Part shown: positions 60,147 through 64,000 of the stretch, in pieces | Numbering within the stretch: position 1 is the stretch's first letter | Layout of the letters: each line of letters begins with the position of its first letter | Assembly (NCBI GenBank): GCA_015257665.1 | Contig: JABZJS010000001.1 | Span: forward strand, 1 to 64,000 | Reading direction: 5' to 3' | DNA from: Nanosynbacter sp. | GTDB taxonomy: Bacteria; Patescibacteriota; Saccharimonadia; Saccharimonadales; Saccharimonadaceae | Length of the DNA stretch: 64,000 nt | The notes under the pieces: model-generated | Seen by the model: the letters and a program-made list of their open reading frames with translations, nothing else | What the model was told of the DNA's origin: nothing | The model's database searches: none | Program-made: the position numbers and the translations under genes

Positions 60147-60492
60147 CACGCGGGCCAAGCGTACTGCGCTGAGTGATGACGACCAACTGGCAATGGCCCT
60201 TGCAGCAGAGGGAATCACGCCGGATTATAGCCAGCCCATCAATAATACATCAGCAAGCCCATCAGCGTCGCCGCAGCCTGACCAGCAGAGCGATGCAGAT
60301 AACCATTCACTGCGTGAGCAAATGGAGCAGCTGGAGGAGATCTTGGCGTGGTTTGACAGTGATGAGTTTGAGCTCGAGGCGGCGGTCGAGCGCTACCAAC
60401 AGGCAGCACGCGTTGCCGAGCAGATCGACCAGCGCTTGAGAGGGATCAAAAATAAGGTGACTATCATCACAGAGGACACAGCTGCCTCATGA
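60097..60492 (+). CDS. xseB: Exodeoxyribonuclease VII small subunit with N-terminal extension
   Basis: 131 residues; the XseB domain is only the last part (about 66-128, EQLEEILAWFDSDEFELEAA, then RYQQAARVAEQIDQRLRGI). The first 65 residues are a low-complexity Ser/Gln/Pro/Thr extension not found in typical XseB (about 80 residues). The overlap with xseA suggests coupled translation. Confidence 0.88.
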   Translation: MSNAKQPTKQAKSATPSTRAKRTALSDDDQLAMALAAEGITPDYSQPINNTSASPSASPQPDQQSDADNHSLREQMEQLEEILAWFDSDEFELEAAVERYQQAARVAEQIDQRLRGIKNKVTIITEDTAAS

Positions 60493-60995
60493 TGTGGTGG
60501 GCACTCCTGGTCATTATCCTACTGTTTTGCGTGACGGCGCTGACGGGGGCACCCTATGTGCCGTCACACCGCCGAGATGTGCAGCGGGCGCTGACTCAGC
60601 TCTATAGCCTTGGGCCAGAGGATTGCTTGGTGGATATGGGCTCAGGTGATGGCGTCGTCTTAAAGATTGCCCGCCGGCAGGGGGCACGAGCCTTTGGCGT
60701 GGAGCTCAACCCGCTCCTCGTCCTGCTCTCGCGCTGGCGTTTACGTGGTGATACCAAAGCGATGGTGGTGTGTGGTAATCTCTACCGCACGAACTTTCCC
60801 GCTGGCACCACAGTGGTCTACACTTTTGGTGACTCGCGCGACATCGCTCGGATGGCTGCCCATGTGCAGCAGCAAGCCACCCGCCTTGGCACAGACCTAT
60901 GGTTTATCTCCTACGCCTTTGCCGTGCCTGGCTGGACACCAGTGCGCGAGCAAGGCGCGCATAAGCTGTATCAAGTGCGAGCAGAGCGCGATTAA
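60489..60995 (+). CDS. Membrane-anchored class I methyltransferase-like protein
   Basis: 168 residues. One N-terminal membrane span (about 3-20) precedes a SAM-binding motif, CLVDMGSGDGVVLKIARRQG (from about 46), and GVELNPLLVLLSR. It resembles small bacterial DOT1-like/class I methyltransferases that sit in the membrane. The substrate is unknown. ATG 60489 overlaps the xseB stop. Confidence 0.75.
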   Translation: MMWWALLVIILLFCVTALTGAPYVPSHRRDVQRALTQLYSLGPEDCLVDMGSGDGVVLKIARRQGARAFGVELNPLLVLLSRWRLRGDTKAMVVCGNLYRTNFPAGTTVVYTFGDSRDIARMAAHVQQQATRLGTDLWFISYAFAVPGWTPVREQGAHKLYQVRAERD

Positions 60996-61003
60996 AAGCG
61001 CTG

Positions 61004-61549
61004 CTAATCCTCGCTTGATGAATGCGTCACAGGCAGCCACAGGGTGCTGGCTGGCTTGAGTGAGTCGATCATCGTGGTAATAGCTGCTTGCTCAACGCGA
61101 TGAGAGAAGGAGAGCTCGAGGTAAGTAGTGCCTCGATTGAGCTCAACATACGTGGTTATCATATCTCCAGCATAGCGATAGCATAGGCGGTAGGTTTGCT
61201 TATGTGGAGTCTCGATCCAACTGCAAGAGGCGACGCGCGGGTCTTTTGTGAGACTGCCACCCGCCGATGCGTGCTGGCCTGACCACTGCGTGATGGTATA
61301 GTACCAGCCATCTTTTGCTCGGAAGCTCTGCCTTGTGCGAACAAATGTACCGTTATTGCGCTCGTCCTTGATAAGACGCCGCTGGGCAAGCGTTGCACTG
61401 GCTGGCAGGGAAGATGGCTCGAAGTAGGTAAAGTCGATCCGCGTCGCTCGCCAGCGATATACTCCATAGCCGAGTACACCCAAGAGGAGCACGGCGATAA
61501 TGGTGAGACTAATACTGCGTGGTGTTGTCGGGAGGTAGCGTCGTTTCAT
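61004..61549 (-). CDS. Membrane-anchored extracytoplasmic protein, unknown
   Basis: 181 residues from ATG 61549 (MKRRYLPTT); ATG 61585 is a non-conserved extension. A single span (about 15-32, SLTIIAVLLLGVLGYGVYRW) is followed by an outside domain with WSGQHASAGGSL, two cysteines (VASCSW and YRLCYR, a possible disulfide) and a closing LELSFSHRVEQAAITTMIDSL. Its layout parallels the divergent gene at 61825 (anchor, domain, final IKTIKF-like helix). Confidence 0.7.
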   Translation of the reverse strand: MKRRYLPTTPRSISLTIIAVLLLGVLGYGVYRWRATRIDFTYFEPSSLPASATLAQRRLIKDERNNGTFVRTRQSFRAKDGWYYTITQWSGQHASAGGSLTKDPRVASCSWIETPHKQTYRLCYRYAGDMITTYVELNRGTTYLELSFSHRVEQAAITTMIDSLKPASTLWLPVTHSSSED

Positions 61550-61600
61550 GTATTTATGAATAGCACATAGTGTCAGTAATGGCAAATATACACTATTTTT

Positions 61601-61740
61601 GCTCCTCTACTTACCACTCCCTCCTCCGGAACACTATAAGGGTCGACACCTCCCAGGTGTCGACCTCTTGCGCTGGGCTGCAAACAGATTATTGCAATCT
61701 GTTTGCACACTCCATCGGATGAAGTGGTAAGTAGAGGAGC
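61601..61740. repeat. Three-arm perfect inverted-repeat element
   Basis: The outer arms 61601-61618 and 61723-61740 are perfectly complementary over 18 bp, with a further TCCG/CGGA pair inside. They enclose two perfect hairpins: 61641-61651 with 61655-61665 (11 bp) and 61679-61690 with 61696-61707 (12 bp). No T-tract follows in either direction. It lies between two divergent genes, so it is upstream of both. Confidence 0.7.
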
Positions 61741-61812
61741 CTACGCAAGCGAAGAGATTCTAGCTCATAGACAAATCCTCATCGCGCTCTTGTCTATCGC
61801 CCCAGGCATAAG

Positions 61813-61818
61813 TATAAT
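61813..61818 (+). promoter_or_regulatory. -10 box of the 61.8-kb gene
   Basis: TATAAT, exactly 6 nt before ATG 61825. Confidence 0.55.
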
Positions 61819-61824
61819 AGGGAT

Positions 61825-62490
61825 ATGACGAAGCAATCTTACAAACGACGAAGTTTTCTTAGTGGCAGTACCTTTGCCATTATTGGGCTGGCCCTGCTGG
61901 TGGTGCTCTTTGGTGGGTTTTCGGCCTGGGCCTACACCAACTATACCGAGGCCAAGAGCAACCTCGATAGCAAGATTACCGCAGCGCAAGCTGAGGCCAA
62001 AAAGACGCAAGCAGACGAAGACGAGAAGAAATTTGCTGAGCGCGAAAAGCAGCCGATGCTGCAGTTCGTTGGGCCAGATGACTATGGCCGCCTGACCTTT
62101 GATTATCCCAAGACCTGGAGTGCCTACCAAGCCACTGATGTGAGTGAGGGTGGTGGTAAGACATATGAGGCGTACCTCAACCCCCGTGTCGTGCCACCAG
62201 TGACAGACACGCAGAAGATTGCCATTCGGATTAGCATTGAGCAGAAGATCTACGACAAAGCAGTGAACGACTACGACAACCAGATCAAAAAAGGTGAGCT
62301 GAAGTCGAGCGCCTGGAGCAATGACAAAGGCCTGACAGGCACGCGTCTGGAAGGAAACTTTAGCAAAGACATCCGCGGCACCGCAGTAGTAATCAAGATG
62401 CGTGACCGGACACTCACGGTGCGGACAGATGCCGACGTATTTAATAACGACTACGAAGCCCTGATAAAAACCATTAAATTTAACGAATAA
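61825..62490 (+). CDS. Membrane-anchored protein with PsbP-like outside domain
   Basis: 221 residues. A basic N-terminus, one membrane span (about 17-40), a short charged coiled coil (about 42-75, Lys/Ala/Glu) and an outside domain beginning YGRLTFDYPKTWSAYQATDV and ending YEALIKTIKFNE. The F-x-YP-x-x-W start and closing I..TI.F are typical of PsbP-like/LpqN-like exported domains of unknown role. Confidence 0.75.
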   Translation: MTKQSYKRRSFLSGSTFAIIGLALLVVLFGGFSAWAYTNYTEAKSNLDSKITAAQAEAKKTQADEDEKKFAEREKQPMLQFVGPDDYGRLTFDYPKTWSAYQATDVSEGGGKTYEAYLNPRVVPPVTDTQKIAIRISIEQKIYDKAVNDYDNQIKKGELKSSAWSNDKGLTGTRLEGNFSKDIRGTAVVIKMRDRTLTVRTDADVFNNDYEALIKTIKFNE

Positions 62491-62513
62491 ATATAGAACA
62501 TTGCGACGATCTG

Positions 62514-62522
62514 TGCTACAAT
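62514..62522 (+). promoter_or_regulatory. Extended -10 promoter of the two-component genes
   Basis: TGCTACAAT with TACAAT at 62517-62522, 9 nt before ATG 62532. Confidence 0.5.
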
Positions 62523-62531
62523 GCAGCTGGT

Positions 62532-63269
62532 ATGAGCACGGAGGGGAATGCGGTTATGATGAGCGGCGCTTCCTGGGGGGAGGCGTCGCTCTTTGTTGCG
62601 GCGGCACACGACCTCAAGTCGCCACTGGCGCTGCTACGACAATTAGCGCTGAGCTTGGAGGCTGGAGGGCTGTCGCCCGTCGAGGTGGCCGAGCTAGCCC
62701 GGCGGATGGCACTAACCAGCGAGCGGGCCTTGCGCCTCACCACCGACTTGACGCAATCCACCCGTCTTCACGAGGAGTTATTTGGTATCGAGCCGCTCAA
62801 CTTGGCTCTGGTGGCGCGCGACGTCGTGGCCGAGCTCCAGCCACTCTACGCAGCCAAGGGGCGTCGCCTGACGGTACGTGTGCCGCGGCGGGCAGTGGTA
62901 GGTCTTGGCAACCGCGACCTCCTGCGGCGCGTTCTATGCAACTTCGCCGACAACGCACTTCACTACAGTGGCGAAGGCGATGCGCCTGTGGTGGTACGAC
63001 TCTCCCGGCGAGCTGGCGGCCAGGTAATCCGCCTAGCGGTGCGCGACTATGGCCCAGCCATTCCGCCATCGCTCTGGCAGCAATTGGAGCAACGCCTTGG
63101 CGTCAGCGCACAGCCATTACACAGCCGGCCAGGCAGCAGTGGCCTAGGGCTCTACATTGCGGGGCAATTTGCCAGCGCGATGGAGGCGCAAATTGGGGCA
63201 GTTCGGCACCGCGATGGTGCGACCTTTTACATCGATCTCCAGGCGGTGTATCAACAGAGGTTATTATGA
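62532..63269 (+). CDS. Soluble sensor histidine kinase lacking a sensor domain
   Basis: 245 residues. H-box with His26 (FVAAAHDLKSPLALLRQLAL), N-box near 137-141 (CNFADNALHYSG), G1 VRDYGPAIPPS and G2 GSSGLGLYIAGQF. There is neither a membrane segment nor a PAS/GAF/HAMP region: the H-box begins within the first 30 residues. It must sense through partners or a cytoplasmic signal. Its stop overlaps the next gene's start, so the receiver at 63266 is its partner. Confidence 0.9.
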   Translation: MSTEGNAVMMSGASWGEASLFVAAAHDLKSPLALLRQLALSLEAGGLSPVEVAELARRMALTSERALRLTTDLTQSTRLHEELFGIEPLNLALVARDVVAELQPLYAAKGRRLTVRVPRRAVVGLGNRDLLRRVLCNFADNALHYSGEGDAPVVVRLSRRAGGQVIRLAVRDYGPAIPPSLWQQLEQRLGVSAQPLHSRPGSSGLGLYIAGQFASAMEAQIGAVRHRDGATFYIDLQAVYQQRLL

Positions 63270-63658
63270 TGCAATCACCGCCGCGGGTGTTGGTCATCGA
63301 CGATGACCAATGGTTTGCTGAGCTGCAGCTTGCGGCAGTGCGGCGGGCTGGTATGGTGCCTGTCTATGCGGCCGATGTATTGGCTGGCATGGTAGCGCTC
63401 GACGAGGCGCTCCCAGCGGTGATCATCCTCGATATGTTCATGCCCGGGGGTAATGGCCTGGTGCTGCTCCACGAACTGCAATCGTATAGCGATACAGCAC
63501 GTATCCCCATTATCATCTGTAGTAATAATGCGAGCGACATGACGCTAGCCGATCTCGCACCCTATGGCGTCGTTGCCTTGCTGGACAAAACAACGATGCA
63601 CCCGAGCGACGTGACGAACGTACTATGCAGGTACATCCCAAGCGAGGTAGCGACATGA
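63266..63658 (+). CDS. Stand-alone receiver, partner of the soluble kinase
   Basis: 130 residues. ATG 63266 (or 63269) overlaps the kinase stop. Acidic triad Asp12-Asp14, phospho-acceptor Asp56 (VIILDMFMPG), Ser86 and Lys108 are present. No output domain. The longer frame upstream is an overlap shadow of the kinase gene. The stop overlaps recO by four bases (ATGA). Confidence 0.88.
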   Translation: MMQSPPRVLVIDDDQWFAELQLAAVRRAGMVPVYAADVLAGMVALDEALPAVIILDMFMPGGNGLVLLHELQSYSDTARIPIIICSNNASDMTLADLAPYGVVALLDKTTMHPSDVTNVLCRYIPSEVAT

Positions 63659-64000
63659 GTATGCAGCGCACCACAGCGATCGTCCTGCGCCGCACTAACT
63701 ATGGCGAGGCTGACCGCGTACTGCAATTGCTCACGCCAGAAGGGCAGCGGGCGGTGATCGCCAAGGGTGTCCGGCGCGAAAAGAGCCGGCTAGCTGGAGC
63801 GGTTGAACTCTTTGCGATCAGCGATGTCGTCATCCGCCAGGGGCGCAGTGAGCTAGGCGTGCTAACACAGGCCCGCCTGACGAAGTATTATCAGACAATC
63901 GTGGCCGATTATGACCGCCTGCAAGCTGGCTATGCCGCCATCCAACTGGTGACACAAGCTAGCCGCATGCTGGACGAGCCAGCGTGGTATGAGGTACTGC
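63655..64000 (+). CDS. recO: DNA repair protein RecO (partial, runs off the window)
   Basis: ATG 63655 overlaps the receiver stop. The first 115 codons read MSMQRTTAIVLRRTNYGEAD, then LLTPEGQRAVIAKGVRR and ELFAISDVVIRQGRSELGVL, the N-terminal OB fold of RecO. The frame is open to the window end. RecO loads RecA onto SSB-coated gaps with RecR. Confidence 0.88.
   Translation, partial: MSMQRTTAIVLRRTNYGEADRVLQLLTPEGQRAVIAKGVRREKSRLAGAVELFAISDVVIRQGRSELGVLTQARLTKYYQTIVADYDRLQAGYAAIQLVTQASRMLDEPAWYEVL

Noticed and set aside
62501..63658. 385-codon frame spanning the kinase and receiver region
   Set aside because: Its first two thirds are an overlap shadow of the kinase gene; only the part from 63266 has receiver motifs.

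Overview
The window looks like a chromosomal segment of a Patescibacteria/CPR bacterium, most likely a Saccharibacterium (TM7). The call rests on gene content and layout: a partial spc operon in which the S5 gene is followed directly by the L15 gene with no L30 gene (L30 loss is general in CPR), compact housekeeping genes, many short lineage-restricted proteins of unknown function, a large surface repertoire, and promoters whose -10 box lies so close to the start codon that the mRNAs should be leaderless. UGA is used as a stop codon, which argues against the recoded Gracilibacteria/Absconditabacteria. No rRNA, tRNA or CRISPR array was found.

Layout. 0-1.3 kb: an unknown gene split by an in-frame TAG, then a small membrane protein behind a 15-codon upstream ORF. 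1.5-3.7 kb: rplF-rplR-rpsE-rplO and a terminator. 3.75-4.07 kb: a minus-strand unit with its own promoter, two strong Shine-Dalgarno sites, two micro-ORFs (19 and 29 codons) and a terminator. 4.1-4.7 kb: a DUF5684-type membrane protein. 4.98-5.44 kb: a non-coding element with a perfect palindrome and a long G-free strand; an inverted second copy lies at 51.54-52.02 kb. 5.4-6.5 kb: prfA. 6.7-14 kb: an accessory island with two paralogous unknown proteins behind identical promoters that contain an (AG)6 spacer, a decayed IS1595-like element, an SDR-type oxidoreductase, a possible ADP-ribosyltransferase-like protein, rpmE (type B) and a 530-aa unknown. 14-24.3 kb: a housekeeping run (rpsB-tsf, frr, uppS, rseP, a CPBP protease, proS, greA, a membrane-anchored unknown, lysS), with two copies of a covarying structured repeat in the gaps. 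24.3-30.1 kb: an AT-richer RelA/SpoT-domain protein, a large surface protein with a six-hairpin-glycosidase-like domain, and a DUF2207 membrane protein. 30.1-46.8 kb: a small 3-TM protein with a folded leader, uppP, a LolD/MacB-type ABC exporter, serS, a dihydroorotate dehydrogenase, hpf, secA, an M16 peptidase, murD, an HtpX-like protease and prfB. 46.9-53.4 kb: a folded leader before a 72-aa protein, then ftsE-ftsX, a coiled-coil CHAP hydrolase and a CtpA-type protease. 53.4-64 kb: an orphan receiver, unknowns, rpmA, a THUMP/Trm11-like methyltransferase, a flippase-like membrane protein, xseA-xseB, a small methyltransferase, two membrane-anchored unknowns on either side of a cruciform-like inverted repeat, a soluble histidine kinase with its receiver partner, and the start of recO.

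How the genes work together. Translation is the largest theme (ribosomal proteins, EF-Ts, RRF, RF1, RF2, Ser/Pro/Lys-tRNA synthetases, HPF). The envelope theme covers lipid-carrier synthesis and recycling (uppS, uppP), MurD, SecA, FtsEX with its likely CHAP hydrolase effector, membrane and processing proteases (RseP, CPBP, HtpX, CtpA) and exported surface proteins. Unexplained material is concentrated in the intergenic regions: several separate folded nucleic-acid elements, two of them related and covarying, one large inverted repeat pair of extreme base skew, and the micro-ORF unit. All function calls come from reading the sequence alone; no database search was run.
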